DNA of 64,000 nucleotides from contig NOWV01000030.1 in the NCBI GenBank assembly GCA_003344405.1, forward strand, positions 544,625 through 608,624, read 5' to 3'. The position numbers were made by a program, and so were the translations under genes. Under the pieces are notes generated by a model. The model searched no databases. It was not told where the DNA came from and saw only the letters and a program-made list of their open reading frames with translations. This DNA is from Trichoplax sp. H2. Its lineage: Eukaryota; Placozoa; Uniplacotomia; Trichoplacea. Below are positions 24,180 through 38,400 of the stretch, piece by piece (within the stretch, counting starts at the first letter, position 1; the number at the start of each line of letters is the position of its first letter).

Positions 24180-27100
24180 TTAGCCATTGTTAGATTGATT
24201 TTCATTATTTTCGTAGCTTTCATAAATGTTATCTGAAATATTTTCTTCAGGTAAGCTGATACTTTGGCTGTTATTATTTGTAGCTCCTGCGATATAAACA
24301 TTCTCTTTAGTTGGAAGCACTTTGAGTTGTACATCTGCCTGATGCGATTTGTAGGATCGTTTGTGTTTAAAGTACAGGATTAGAAATATTAGAATCAAAA
24401 TAGTGGCACCGACAGTACCGACAGAAACTCCAATAATTAAAATGAGGTTTTGTGTTGTCTCCCCACATCTAGTGCCTCGAAATCCTGCTGTACAGTTGCA
24501 TCTTTGCTGGCCGTCTACGATGTGGCACTTCCCACCATTGTAACAGAAATTGTTACCGCAATCATTATCAGAATAGCATCCTGTGTTGGAATAGGGATTA
24601 CCTTGATAACCTGTTTCGCAGAGACAGCTATAAGATCCTTCCGTATTTACGCATATTGTATTTTTACCACATGAAGACTTATTTAAGCATTCATCAATGT
24701 CGATGCAGTTGCTTCCTGAATAGCCCGCTTTACATCGACATAAATAAGTACCTAGCAAGTTGACACATATTTGGCTAACATTGTTGCAACTGTTATCGAT
24801 ATTATTTGCACATTCGTCATAATCTTTAATAACGGCCTTCTGTAAATATTGTCCATTGATGGTGACATTGCTACTAGTAATAATATTGCGTAGTTCATGT
24901 AGACTAAAGTTTGCTGTCAGTTGGAATAGTACATGGTAATCTATAATAATGCTGCCTGATCGAAAGCCTTTTACTTTAACTTGTTCAAAATTGGGGCTTG
25001 TTACTGAGGATGAATTAAAAGCAATTGTTAGCGCGGTAGTAGCTCTTCTTTGAAGTATTTGATATTCAGCACTTGTTGGATCATTCAGTGACGAATTGAA
25101 ATTACTAGTAATCTCAACAATTCCGATAAATAATTTACCATGTTGACAATGTGAATCTGATTGCAATTGCACTTCTGATAATAGACTATTGGAATAATAT
25201 CCGATCTTACAACTGCAATATATGTTGTTGTGATATGTCATACAGTTTGCCTTTTTACCGCAATTCTTGCTGTTATTACAAATAATTTCTGGAGTACAAT
25301 CGATTCCATTACCGTAGTAGCCTAATTTGCATTGACATAGATAAGATCCAACAGTATTTATACAGTTAGCTTGAGTATGACAGTTATTCTGATTGAGTGA
25401 GCATTCATCGATGTCTTGACATAGAGACATAGCTTGACCTGAAAATCCAGGATCACACTTACATATGTAAGAACCATTAACGTTGAGGCAGGTAGAGTTA
25501 TCAACACATTTATTTGTAGTAGTAGTAGAATTGCATTCGTTGGTATCATGACAAGTATAACCATCGCCGTTATATCCAGATCTGCACTGACATTGATACG
25601 ATCCCATAGTGTTAATGCACTGTGCAAAACTAGAACAGTTATGATGCGATGACGAACATTCGTTTTCGTCAACGCACGATTTTCCATTACCGGTATATCC
25701 TAACTTGCATTTGCATAGATAGGATCCTACATTATTAATACAATTAGCATTAGTGTGGCATTGATTATAATTATTCGTAAAACATTCATTAATATCTTCA
25801 CATATGAATCCGGTTCCTGTATAGCCAGAGTTACAGAAACAAGTATAAGATCCATTATTATTGACACATTTGCTATGAATGGAGCAGTTGTGTAATCCAA
25901 GCGAACATTCATTGATGTCAGAACACGTTTTACCATTTCCAGTATATCCAGGATAACAAGAGCACGTATACGATCCAATATTATTAAAGCAACGACTATT
26001 AGCTGAACAAACATTGCTGTTAAGTGTGCATTCGTTGACGTCCGTACATACCAATCCATTACCTATAAAACCTTCATTGCATTGACATCTGTAAGATCCA
26101 TTGGTATTACTACAGTTAGCTTTGGAACTGCAGGGATTATGCTGTAGTGATAAACATTCGTCTATATCATTACATATATATCCATTTCCAGTATAGCCAG
26201 GTTTGCAGTTACAATTATACGACCCGATAATGTTTGTACATATTGCGTTAATCGAACATGTATCGACTCCAGTGGCGCATTCATTAATATCTTCACAGGT
26301 CCAACCATCTACTCTAAATTTATAACCTGCTAGACAATTACAAGTATAATTGCCCATGGTGTTAGTGCATTGATGATAACAAGGTGATGGACTTGCATCG
26401 CATTCATCTATATCGACACACTCAGTCAGGCTGCTATTCAAAAGGTGGTAACCTTTATTACAAGAACAAACTATAGATGAATTAACATAAATACAAATTT
26501 GTGAGCAATTATGACCTGGTGAGCATGGATTTGTATTATTACAAGTAAAACCGTCGCTGTTTAATTGGAAGCCTTGATAACATTGACAAGAGTATGATCC
26601 TATAGTGTTAATACATTGTTGATCGCAGGGGTTATAGCGATTGCATTCGTCGATATCAACGCATGTATGCTGATCATTACTCAACTCGTAGCCACTATTG
26701 CATGAGCAGGTGTAGTTGCCTTCTGTATTATTACATAAATGATCGCAATTTCCATTAGTTATATTACATTCGTCGATATCGAAGCAAGTATATCCGTTAC
26801 CTTGGTAACCTAGTTTACAAATGCATTCATATAAACCGGGTTGATTAATACATATCGCAAGATAACTGCAATTGGCATTTCCGAATGTGCATTCATCAAT
26901 GTCAGTACAGCCTTTCTTATCGTTATCCAGCTGATATCCAGGTAGACATTGGCAACTATAACTTCCATCTTCGTTGATACATGTTTGATTACACTGATGG
27001 GTTCCATTTTCACATTCATTTAAGTCGTAACATTTTCGTCCATCGACAATATAACCTATAGGACAATGACTACAAGTGTAGCCAGCTTGCGGCGCCAGAT

Positions 27101-29408
27101 TATCTGTACATGTTATATTTTCGAAACAGGGTTGATCAGCACATGCATCAAAATCTGATGTACAATAATCTCCAGTCCATGCCGGATCACAAATGCATTC
27201 AACTAGATCTATATTTTCAATGCGAACCATTTCAGCATTATAATCACAGATTCCATTATTTAAACAGTAACACATGATGACTTGCGGCATTAGTTCACTT
27301 GTTGCTCCTTTAGAATCTGTTGCAACAAATTTTAAAGTAATATTTTGGATAGTCGAAACATTCCAGGTAAGAATTAATGATTCTTTATCAAATATAGCAT
27401 TTCGAGGTGAGTCGATCAATTGAATCGTTACCATATCACCCGGATTTGGGTCTGACACATTCAACTTTGTTATAAATGTTTCTCCATATGTGACATTGTA
27501 TATTTCCAGTCCTGATATTTGAGGTGGAAAGTTTTCTAACTGAATATTTGTTTCTTCATTGCTTATGGAATTATTTTTGCTTATGATAGCAGCATTGAGA
27601 TTTTGAGTTAGTGCTGCATCATAAAGACAAGTATAGTCGTTTCCGCACTGATCTACAGATTGATTGTAGAAAAAAGTATTATTGCCAAACAATGCAACGA
27701 TATTGTCACCAAATATTGGAGTAAATTCTGGATCCGTATAATTATAATAGGATTGATCGCTAGGATAAGTGAAAAGTGAATCACTGATATTAATGGCCCA
27801 CAACTGACCGAAATCATAATAGATTTGTGATTCTGTGGAATTAATATCGAGGTATGTTCCATCTGGCTTTTTGAAGTCATCGTCAATGTTATCATTCCAC
27901 GTTCCTAGTAATCCAGCAGTATCACCTTTAATTTCCTCTGGACCGTTCATGGTAATAGTTAACATCTCTGTTAGCATTGTTACTTCAACAGAAATTCCTG
28001 ATGAAAATACTGCAGCGAGTGACTGATTAGATATTTTAACTATATCAACATTAGTATACTCACGGGATTCATTTAAAAGTAAAGAATCCATAGAGAATGC
28101 AACGGTGCTATTAACCAATACATCGATACCATTAAATGCTGAATTAAGTGAAAACTGAATAATATCTGCGTTATTTTCTGTTGTAGCTACGCCTGAAAAT
28201 ACGGTAGCCGCTGCCGATAATGAACCGTTCGTTATTGTACGCATAGTACGCCCTTGTAATATAAATGAACGATTTCCTGTTTGCAGTAAGACATATTCAC
28301 CTAATCCATTGAAGGTATATTGTTTGCCATCTAAGGTTTTAATATGTGGATCGCCCCAGGTCCAAGCTCTTCTAGGGGGTCTATATCCTCTGCATGTATT
28401 AATGGGTCTTTTACTTATATATAAATTGCATAAGCTAGATTTAATACAGCAATCTCTTAATGCTCGGTAATCATAGAACTGATAGTAGTAATTTTTAAAG
28501 ATAAATGAACTACCAGAAGGATACGTTGTAATAAGCGAACCAAAAGATGATCCAAGTGATGAGTAGCAGCATCTTTGATAGACACGTCTACCATTTTTAG
28601 CTCTACGTGAAAATCTTGATCTTGCACAGAAAGTAAAAATATTAAATCGAAATCGCCGATCCCAAATTGCTTGAAAAAACGTGCAAGGACAGGGTCTTCT
28701 TCTTAGTGCACGAAGATACATAGACGGAGAAATTTCGTTTGCATTCCATAGTTGACACCGATATACATGATTAACACGATAGATAGAAGGACTATCAATT
28801 CTATACATCCACCTTCCTTTTTTACCATAATTACCAAATGTGCTATCAATATAGAGAAGGTTTTTTGTATGTGAATCGGGTAATTCATATGTATAAGTTG
28901 ATACTCCGTTACTATAACCAGCGCGAGGTCTAATAAATTTATACCTTTTCCACCAGTTCATTCCTTTATCATCGTAAAGAAAGTTTACAAACAAATTATT
29001 GCCATTCGATACCAGTATCAGTTGAAAAGTACTTGTTACGCCATATTTTGCTGAGCGAAAGGACGGATATGGAACGATTTTATCCCATGTAATAACTATT
29101 ACCAGGGAGGCCTCAAAGTTTGTTATAATTTGTTTGAATAGACCATATTGGTTTAGGTTAGGATTATTATTGATAAAGTTTTGGTATTGATTTACATCAT
29201 TTGTAGCAGAACTTAAAGTCTGCTCAGTTGATAAGGAGGGATTTAGAACTGAATGCTGGCTAACATAAATTTTAGAATATGAAGCATACGTACTGTCAGC
29301 ATCTGCAAAAAATGGAGCTATAATAGGAATATGTTTAGATGCATACAACGGGTTAGCAGAGCTTCCATAATACGCTTGATTGAAGGAAATGAATCCATTC
29401 ATTGAAAT
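24180..29408 (-). CDS. Gene B terminal exon: NIDO-AMOP-VWD-EGF-SEA-TM, 1,743 codons in one exon
   Basis: Starts in phase 0 after TTTTAG, two codons before the ATG at 29402; residue numbers count from that ATG. Domains: rest of NIDO about 1-185 ([13 protein letters not shown]); AMOP about 230-345 ([21 protein letters not shown]); VWD from about 349 ([18 protein letters not shown]) to 530; a cadherin- or Ig-like strand region about 620-705 ([15 protein letters not shown]); 17 EGF-type repeats about 709-1415, mostly calcium-binding D-I-D-E-C; a SEA-like domain about 1420-1520 with [10 protein letters not shown] in the place of the usual G-S-V-V-V cleavage loop; three EGFs; a membrane helix about 1651-1675; a basic stop-transfer KHKRS; and a 64-residue tail with NVYIAG and [19 protein letters not shown] in this order is known from mucin-4 and SUSD2-like proteins. 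Confidence 0.85.
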   Translation of the reverse strand: MSMNGFISFNQAYYGSSANPLYASKHIPIIAPFFADADSTYASYSKIYVSQHSVLNPSLSTEQTLSSATNDVNQYQNFINNNPNLNQYGLFKQIITNFEASLVIVITWDKIVPYPSFRSAKYGVTSTFQLILVSNGNNLFVNFLYDDKGMNWWKRYKFIRPRAGYSNGVSTYTYELPDSHTKNLLYIDSTFGNYGKKGRWMYRIDSPSIYRVNHVYRCQLWNANEISPSMYLRALRRRPCPCTFFQAIWDRRFRFNIFTFCARSRFSRRAKNGRRVYQRCCYSSLGSSFGSLITTYPSGSSFIFKNYYYQFYDYRALRDCCIKSSLCNLYISKRPINTCRGYRPPRRAWTWGDPHIKTLDGKQYTFNGLGEYVLLQTGNRSFILQGRTMRTITNGSLSAAATVFSGVATTENNADIIQFSLNSAFNGIDVLVNSTVAFSMDSLLLNESREYTNVDIVKISNQSLAAVFSSGISVEVTMLTEMLTITMNGPEEIKGDTAGLLGTWNDNIDDDFKKPDGTYLDINSTESQIYYDFGQLWAINISDSLFTYPSDQSYYNYTDPEFTPIFGDNIVALFGNNTFFYNQSVDQCGNDYTCLYDAALTQNLNAAIISKNNSISNEETNIQLENFPPQISGLEIYNVTYGETFITKLNVSDPNPGDMVTIQLIDSPRNAIFDKESLILTWNVSTIQNITLKFVATDSKGATSELMPQVIMCYCLNNGICDYNAEMVRIENIDLVECICDPAWTGDYCTSDFDACADQPCFENITCTDNLAPQAGYTCSHCPIGYIVDGRKCYDLNECENGTHQCNQTCINEDGSYSCQCLPGYQLDNDKKGCTDIDECTFGNANCSYLAICINQPGLYECICKLGYQGNGYTCFDIDECNITNGNCDHLCNNTEGNYTCSCNSGYELSNDQHTCVDIDECNRYNPCDQQCINTIGSYSCQCYQGFQLNSDGFTCNNTNPCSPGHNCSQICIYVNSSIVCSCNKGYHLLNSSLTECVDIDECDASPSPCYHQCTNTMGNYTCNCLAGYKFRVDGWTCEDINECATGVDTCSINAICTNIIGSYNCNCKPGYTGNGYICNDIDECLSLQHNPCSSKANCSNTNGSYRCQCNEGFIGNGLVCTDVNECTLNSNVCSANSRCFNNIGSYTCSCYPGYTGNGKTCSDINECSLGLHNCSIHSKCVNNNGSYTCFCNSGYTGTGFICEDINECFTNNYNQCHTNANCINNVGSYLCKCKLGYTGNGKSCVDENECSSSHHNCSSFAQCINTMGSYQCQCRSGYNGDGYTCHDTNECNSTTTTNKCVDNSTCLNVNGSYICKCDPGFSGQAMSLCQDIDECSLNQNNCHTQANCINTVGSYLCQCKLGYYGNGIDCTPEIICNNSKNCGKKANCMTYHNNIYCSCKIGYYSNSLLSEVQLQSDSHCQHGKLFIGIVEITSNFNSSLNDPTSAEYQILQRRATTALTIAFNSSSVTSPNFEQVKVKGFRSGSIIIDYHVLFQLTANFSLHELRNIITSSNVTINGQYLQKAVIKDYDECANNIDNSCNNVSQICVNLLGTYLCRCKAGYSGSNCIDIDECLNKSSCGKNTICVNTEGSYSCLCETGYQGNPYSNTGCYSDNDCGNNFCYNGGKCHIVDGQQRCNCTAGFRGTRCGETTQNLILIIGVSVGTVGATILILIFLILYFKHKRSYKSHQADVQLKVLPTKENVYIAGATNNNSQSISLPEENISDNIYESYENNENQSNNG

Positions 29409-32400
29409 CTAAAATTGGTGGTGATTAGTGTAATTGTAGCCTTGATATCTAAATTTTGTTACTATTTTAAGTTAATTAATTGTTGAGAAAACTTACATAT
29501 AATTTGCGGTAAAATTTGTTCATGTAAAATATTGGAGATCTCAAGTTGATAACGAACGACGCATCATCTACTCTTCCAAACGACTGATCACTTGCCTGTG
29601 GCCCATATGGATATAATCTCAGTTCTTTAAAGAAAATTGCATAGGAATATTAATAGCAATTACTACAATAGCAGGTCTTAATTGTACTCATAGAAAAAAT
29701 TACCGGCTATCCGTAATTTACTAGATACAGTTATGAAAGCCTTGGCTGCTACGTTCTGAATTATTGTTTAAAATGAGTAATGTATCTTACATGTGCATAT
29801 TACCCATATTACCTTTGCAGATTGAGCCATTGCCAACAAAACCTGGGTTGCATATGCAAGTATAGGAGCCAAGTGAATTATAACACGTTGCATCTGGACT
29901 GCATTGGTTCGATCCTATACTGCATTCATTTACATCTAAAATTTTAAATAAAAACTTAATTAATTATGCAGTCGTAATACTTTCTCAACTTTTACTTGTA
30001 GAAAATTCCAGTGAATTTACGTACAAAGTGTAATTGGTTATGAAAATATAAAATACAGTCACGGAAGACGAACATACGTAAAGTAGGTAAATTTGTATCG
30101 TTACCTGAGCAGATGCGTCCATTTCCAGTAAATCCTGACTTGCATAGACATTGATAAGACCCGTTCAAGTTATTGCAAATTGCGTTAGTATGACATCCAT
30201 GAGTATAAGAGATGCATTCATTCACATCTATTAGATCATATTCCAAGAAATTTATTATGAAATTAATAATAAAATAGATTCTAACCCATTCATTTAAAAT
30301 CAGTAATTATATTCTTTCTAAAATATTGCTGACCAAATTTAAGGCTAGAACTTTGAAAGGGATTGTATTAAAAATACCTTTACAATTGAATCCGTTTCCT
30401 GTGAATCCGGGCTTACATTGACATGCATAAGACCCGTAGGAGTTGCTACATATTGCATTACTATTACAACGATGTATCCCAATGTTACATTCATTAACAT
30501 CTAGAAATTCATGGAACAATGATATAATTTTGTTAGACAGTAGGGATAAACATCGATAGCATAGTTCATAATAATTAATGTACGATTTTACTGTCCTGAA
30601 ATCGGTGCTGCAGTTATTTTAATGTCCAGTTAAACGGTACTAAACAATTAATTTGTACATTATTTGGTATAATGTACTTCTAAAATAATTGAAGTTTTTA
30701 TATTTTATCATTAGTTAGCAATTCGTCGATTTACGAAAACAAGTTTTATGATTTGCAAAAAATCTGAAAAAATTGTGTAAACGAAGAAAGCATATCAAGT
30801 AAATCGTCTGTACTATGAATTAATCGGAAAGAAATTCAATTTAAGATATAGGTAGTGGTTAGATTATTACTCTCCATATGAAGATCCTTCGTCATTCTAT
30901 CCATATTAAACAATAACTTGAAGAGTGAAAAATGCGCTCAAAAATGCGATATATTCAATTTAAATCGGAAATTTACGTACCGAATTGGCAGTGAGTCCCA
31001 CCAAATCCGCTATTGTTGCAAAAACAAGAGTAAGAATTTATTCCGTCTAGGCAAATTCCACCATTTTGGCATGGATTGGATATGCATTCATCGATATTAA
31101 ATTGACAGAGAGCACCACTATATCCAGATGAGCATATGCAACTGTAAGAAGCGATATGATCTATACAACTTCCTCCATTAATACAAGGTGATGACAAGCA
31201 ATCATCAATATCTATGAATTAGTATCATGTAGAAAATAAGAAGTCTAGATTAGTCTTACTTTCGGATTTAGTAAGAATGGACTATTCTTACTGCTACGTA
31301 TCTTTCACTAGTATAACATGACCTAAATGTGCTACTATGTTCTATTTAATTTTTAATCTTAGCAGATTCTGATACACTATTTTGCAAAAAGTTTTTAAGG
31401 ATACCACTAGATATCATTATATATGAACTTAAACAAATACAACTTTTACTCTTCCAGAATTATATCAAACAATTAGTGTACAAAATCTATAGATCTTACT
31501 CGTTTCGCAATGGATTCCAGTGAAACCAGTCGATGAACAATTGCAGGTATAAATATCAACACCACGGATACATTGACCACTATTTACACAAGGCGATGAT
31601 GAACATCTATCAACTATGATATCACAGCGATTGTTAGTATAGCCAGGTAAACAGTTGCAATTGTAATGATCGATTAAATCGATGCATGTTCCTGAATTTT
31701 GGCATGGGTAGGAAGCACATTCATCAATATTTACTTCACAATGTGTTCCAGTATAACCAGGTTGGCATGTACAATTATACATATCGACCATATCGTTACA
31801 CATGCCGCCGTTTATACATGGAAAGCTACTACATTCATTGATACATGTTTCACATTGGTGTCCTGTATAGCCAGATAAGCAAGAACAATTATATTTATTT
31901 ATATAGTCATTGCATCGGCCACCATTTAAACACGGCTTAGATTGACATTCATTGTAATCAATTTTGCAATCTGTTCCTCGATATCCAGATAAACAAGTAC
32001 AGTTATAACCATTGATAAGATTGTGGCAAGTAGCTAAGTTTTGGCAAGGATTACTATTGCATTCATTAATTTCTGCCTCGCATTGGTATCCAGTAAAGCC
32101 AGGTACACAAGAACAATTATATCGGTTAATAAGATCATGACATGTGCCATTATTAAAACATGGACGGCTTTCACATTCATCGATATTAGTTTGGCAAACA
32201 TCTTCTGAATAACCAGGTAGACAAATGCAAATGTATCTATCTATGAGATCTCTGCATGTTCCGCCATTTTGACATGGATTACTAATGCATTCGTTAATAT
32301 TGGATTGACAGTGAGCTCCAGTAAATCCAGTAGTACAATTGCAATCGTATCTATTAATGCGATTGATACATTCGCCATTATTTTGGCAAGGCAATGATAG

Positions 32401-35400
32401 ACATTCATTTATATCTTGTTCACAATGTGTACTAGTATAGCCAGCTCTGCATTGGCAAGCATAAGTATCAATTATATCGACGCATGTAGCGTTATTCTGG
32501 CATGGAGAAGAACTGCATTCGTTGATATCTGTTGAAAGTAGATAGAAATAAGTAATAAATCTTGTAAAATAAATAAAATCACATGAAGCTAGACATTTAA
32601 CAATTTTTCAACAATTCTCAGGTTGAAGCATTTCTATATAAATGTGAATATTAACTGACTTATTTCACATTCATCGCCTGCAAATCCAGCCGAACAATTG
32701 CAATTATATCTGTTGACAAGATTGATACATTTGCCATGATTTTGACAAGGTAATGATAGACATTCATTTATGTCTTGTTCACAATTTAAACCACTATATC
32801 CAGAGCTGCATTGGCAAGTGTAACCATTAATTATATCGGCGCATGTAGCGTTATTCTGGCATGGAGAAGAGCTACATTCGTTGATATCTGTTGCACGTAG
32901 ACAGAAATTAGTAATAAATCTTGTAAAAAATTAAAATTGATATACTTAGATATTTAACTATTGTTCGATGAGTGTATTATTATGAATATTAAAAAGTTAC
33001 TGACTTATTTCACATTGATCGCCCACGAATCCCGAAGCACAGGTACAATTATAATAGTTTGGGGCAGAATTAAAACATGTTGCTCCATTCTGACATGGGA
33101 CAAATCTGCATCGATTAATGTCTATATTCATACCGATAAGTTACCGGATTAATAGGATGATATTCTGAATTAAAATTTACATATCAAAGATCTGTAAATC
33201 TGGATAACTTTATATATCAAAAGTCTTACCATCTTCGCAGAGATTTCCATAGTAATTGGATGTACAATTACATGAGAATGAATTGATTTTATTAATACAT
33301 ATGCCATTATTTAGACAGGGTTCAACATGGCATTCGTTGATATCTGTTACAATTACAAATTTTATACGTTTAGAATTGTTAGGAATAGATATCAGGTGAT
33401 AAAATAGTATTATCAATTAGCAGAAACAGAGATTGTTTATAATACAAGATTTTGCGCCGACTATCTAAAATAGTAAGTAATCTAATTATAGCTTACTGTT
33501 CTCGCAGTTAGTGCCACAATAACCAGAATTACAGTTACATTGATATTGATTTGATCCAAAATTAATACAAGTGCCTCCATTCTGACACGGTGTTATCCTG
33601 CATCGATCATGATCTAATCATAATATGATCTTTGTTTAGTAAACAGTTTTCAATTAATTACAAAGATGGTACTTGGATTGAATTATTGAACAGCTTATTC
33701 ATCTCAGTTTGTTAGGAAAATTAAAGCCATTGGATTACTGAAGTTTACAGTATGAAATGTTGAAAAGACTACATTTATTAATTTTATACATGTTAGATGG
33801 TGCAATAAAGTAGCTTTTATTTTTCATCTTACCGCTTTCACAGTTTGTTCCATTATAACCTAGCGCACAAATACAAGCATATCCATTTATAGAATCACTG
33901 CAACTTGCATTGTTACTGCACGGATTGGAAATACATTCGTCAATATCTAAGACAACCAATATTTCATCATAAGTACAAGCTAGTTATTTCTGCATATTAA
34001 ATTAGCAATCTTTCTTGTCCTTTATAATTAATTTATGGATATGAGACAGTTACTTGTTTCACAATGTGTTCCGGTAAATCCAACTGCACAACTACAATTA
34101 TAGCTATCAGGTAAGATATTTGTGCATATAGCATCATTTAAACAGGGTCGCAATCGGCAGCGGTTATTATCTGCAGTGGATGAAAACATTTTAATTATAA
34201 ATTTAATTCATTGAAATAGTGTATATTAAAAAATATTATAGTAGTCCAGTTTATAATTACAGCTATCATTCATTAAGTGATAAACAAGTTAACAACACCT
34301 TATTTATTAATTGTAAGTGCAAATGATATTAATTTTTATTCAAACCATTTTGGCAGTTGGGACCACTAAAGTTAGCTCTACAAACGCAATCATTGCCGGA
34401 TACGCAATATCCATTCGCTGGATAGTAATATAGTAATTGCAGAAGACAAAAGGTACAGGTTAGCTAAATTTCTAAACTTAAATTATCTTCCATAACTAAG
34501 ATTAACAAGTTAATAAAAAATAGCAATTCTTGACACCTGTGCATCCCTCTTTAATTGTGCATTGGTTGCATAAATTTCCAGTCCAACCACTGCTGCATCT
34601 ATTAATTTGCGACACGTTGAGTCAAGCTTGTATACTAGTATAAGTCGCATGATGAGGATAGTAAAGTAATACTTCTTAATACTGTAAGAGAGGCGAAAGA
34701 ATTATTGACTTACAAGCACCCTCCAGGGGTATTTTTGCAACTTGCATGAGACAGGTCACAACCATCCTTGCATATAGCTTAATTTGATATAAGTAGAATA
34801 TAATTATTAGATCGCTATTAAACAGATATCATAATGATAATTCAATAGACATTTTTAAATTACTTATGGCTTTAATATCTACTTTGATTTTAAAAATTAA
34901 GCTTACCGGTATCACATATCGTTCCTACCCAACCTATTGCGCAAGAACAGTTATAACCATTAACGAGGTCTTCACAGGTGGCAGAATTTAAGCAAGGATT
35001 GGAAGAACATTCATTGGTATCTACCGTTCATATTTTAATAAATATTTGTACGTTATGTTAAAGTATAAAGTTAGTTCATTTTGAAAATTGTAAGGTTATC
35101 GAAGCTGGTTTATTTTATTGAAGTATTATGTAAAATGTAATGAAGTAATTTTAACTTTGATCGCAACACATATTTTAGATCTGTATTCGTCGATACGGTG
35201 TTCTATTACTCATGCGTGAAGGTTAGCATCTTATCAAAACTACTACAGCATTGGTAGTAGCATAAAAAAGAATTCGTTTCTCCTATTAATGAATTAGTAT
35301 CAAAATTGATGACTTAAGATAATAAAATTTCAGTAGCATTAAATCTATTGATTGTAATGATGACAAATTCTACATACGTTTTCGATAGTAAAATATTGTG

Positions 35401-38400
35401 TTACTGTCATGGCTGTATTAGTCATTGCTGTATCAGAGACTGTTGAAAGAATGTCGCATGATACCGATACAGCATAAATATGATATTTCTACTACGAAAA
35501 TAGGTATTTAGCCGCAATACAGTTATGGACTCCTGAAATCTCTATGATTGTTATAATTTGCTAGAGAAATTAGCACTAGTACTTCAGTCCTGGCAATGCG
35601 ATACAACAATCAATTAGCTGCTTAGGTGTTTCCTTATGATACTTTTATTTCTCAACAGTTCTTTCGGTTTATAATCGAACATTGTCTTAACTACTTCGCA
35701 TGAACTGTGAAACAACGACACCCAATTTGTACTACTGATCATGTCCTCATAGTAATCGCAGTATCATAGTACTGTACTACATAACATTAATACCGTATAC
35801 TAAAATCATAATAATGATAGAGTACGCTGTAAAGCCGGTAATAGAGGACTAATTTTTCGCTTTTTTCAATTTATATTATATGCAAGACAGATGATAATGA
35901 AATTGATATGGCCATAGTGAAAAAGAGAAATTTAATTGTGTATTGCCCGGATTTAGTTTGAGTAATCATTAAAGTTGGCTGGTTTTATATAGTTCAGATA
36001 ATTTTGATCTTGTACTAATAGTGAAAGTGAGTTTAAAATACTTGTTTCATTGCTATTTCAAATGTAACCTGAATATCATGTACATTATACAGCTATATAG
36101 CAGTTCTTAACTAAATGAAACAATTTCCATTATGAAGGCAAGGAATGTCCAGCGCAGTTATCGATATTGAAGAATGTTCTTAAAATAGATTACCTTAATC
36201 ATACCGCGTTTGTAATATTATCAAATAGCATTTTACACTCGTATGGTATTGTATGGGAAATAGATGTGACTATGGCACGTAGTAGGGAATATGCTTCTAC
36301 AAGACGATATTTACGAAGTTTACTTAACAAAATGCGTATAGTAATATTCTGCAGTCTTACTCGTTTCACAGTGAGTTCCACTAAAACCAGATGATGTACA
36401 ATTACATGAGTAACTGTTAATACCGTCAATGCATTGCCCGCCATTTGTACAGGGAGACGATGAACATTCATTAATATTGATATTACAGTGGGTACCAGTA
36501 TAACCGACCGAACAGCTACAATTGTATCCATTGACCAAATCATTGCATGATCCTTGGATGCATGGATTACTTACGCATTCATTGATATTACTTTCACAAT
36601 TGTCATTTGTATAGCCAGCGGCACAGGTACAGTTATAACGGTTAATTAAATCGATGCAAGTTCCGTTATATTGACATGGATTTGACGAGCATTCAATAAT
36701 TTCTATTTCACAATCAAATCCAGTATAGCCAGGTAAGCATAAGCAGTCATATTGATCGATTAAATCGTTGCATGTGCCATCGTTTAAGCATGGACCACTT
36801 TCGCAATCATCGATATTAGTTTGACATTCATCTCCTTCATAACCAGGTATGCAAGTACAGTTATAGCCGTCAATTAAATCTTGACATCTTCCACCATTTT
36901 GACAAGGACTACTGCTGCATTCATTGATATTGGTTTGACAGTCAGTTCCAGTAAACCCAGAAATGCAGTTACAGACATATTTGTTAATTTGATTGATACA
37001 TTCTCCATCGCTTTGACATGGCAACGATAAACATTCATCAATATCTTGGCTACAATATGCTCCAGTATAACCAGCAATACACTGGCAGTAATAACCATTA
37101 ATTACATCAGCACACGTAGCATTATTTAGACATGGAGAGGATAAGCATTCGTTAATGTCTTTAGAGCATAAATGAAAAGAAGCATATTGAGAAATCAAGT
37201 TATGTATTACTAAGATCGGACTTACGCAACAAAGATATAAAAATATCAGATTATCAACTAACTTATAGTGCACTGATCGCCTGCGAATCCAGCCAGACAG
37301 GTGCATGTATAGCCATTAATGCCATCTTTACAAGTTGATAAGTGTGGGCAGGGATTTGAGAAACACTCATCAATATCTATATACAGTAATAAGATTTGAA
37401 ATTATTTACTTACATTTCTATATATCGTATTAGAGGGAAGGTGAAATATAAAGACAGAATATGGTTCAGAATATTTTTGGTACCAATTTTTCTTAATTTG
37501 ACAGAATAAATAAATATTTCAAAAGTAGAGCTAAGTCTTTTATAACTTTACTTGTTCCGCATTGGGTTTCAGTATATCCTGCTGCATATGTACAGTTATA
37601 TCTATTGACTAAGTTATCACAGGTTGTATTGTTTAAGCACGGAGTCGATGTACATTCATTGATATTTAAATCATTCAACCTGGACGTAAATGTTCTGCTA
37701 TTTTAGGCTAATGCCTCAAATCTCCGTGTGTTGCAAGTAGTAAAATACATAAAAAAATACACAATTACCTTGATCACAATTTTTTCCTGTATATCCTGGC
37801 GCACAAGTACATGTGTAAACGTTGAGGCTAACATAAGAACAAGTACCTCCGTTCTGACATGGTGAAGATAATCGGCATAAATTACCATCTGGTGTATATG
37901 AAAACAATGTTACTCATTTATTATTTTATCCAGTACACAGTAAAAATTAGAATTATATGTCTAATTATCTTGATACAGTTCATAATATATATATAGTTAA
38001 GTATTCAGAATTGATGATAGATACCAGTTTCACAATGAGCTCCTGTCCAATCAGAAGGACAATTGCAAGTGTAACTATTTACACCATCGACACATGTAGA
38101 GTAAGTATGTTGACATGGATTCGATACACATTCGTCGATATCTATCATGTAGTTTAATTAGATAGAGTAGATTAAGGGTAAGTAAATACCTCAAAATACT
38201 ATCAGCCAGCCTCAAGAATATATTTACGTATAATAGACACTATATTGCAGTCGAGGCTACTTTGAAAGCTGAATTTAATTAAGTAAAGTTTACTTGTGCT
38301 GCAGATCGCTCCTGTATATCCGGCTGCACATGTACAATTATAGTAGAGATGATAGTCGTGGCATGTTGCTCCGTTAAGGCAAGGTATAGAGGTACATTCT

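Noticed and set aside
25358-26059. Minus-strand open frames overlapping the large exon of gene B
   Set aside because: They run in another frame of the tandem EGF repeats; periodic Cys codons leave shadow frames open.
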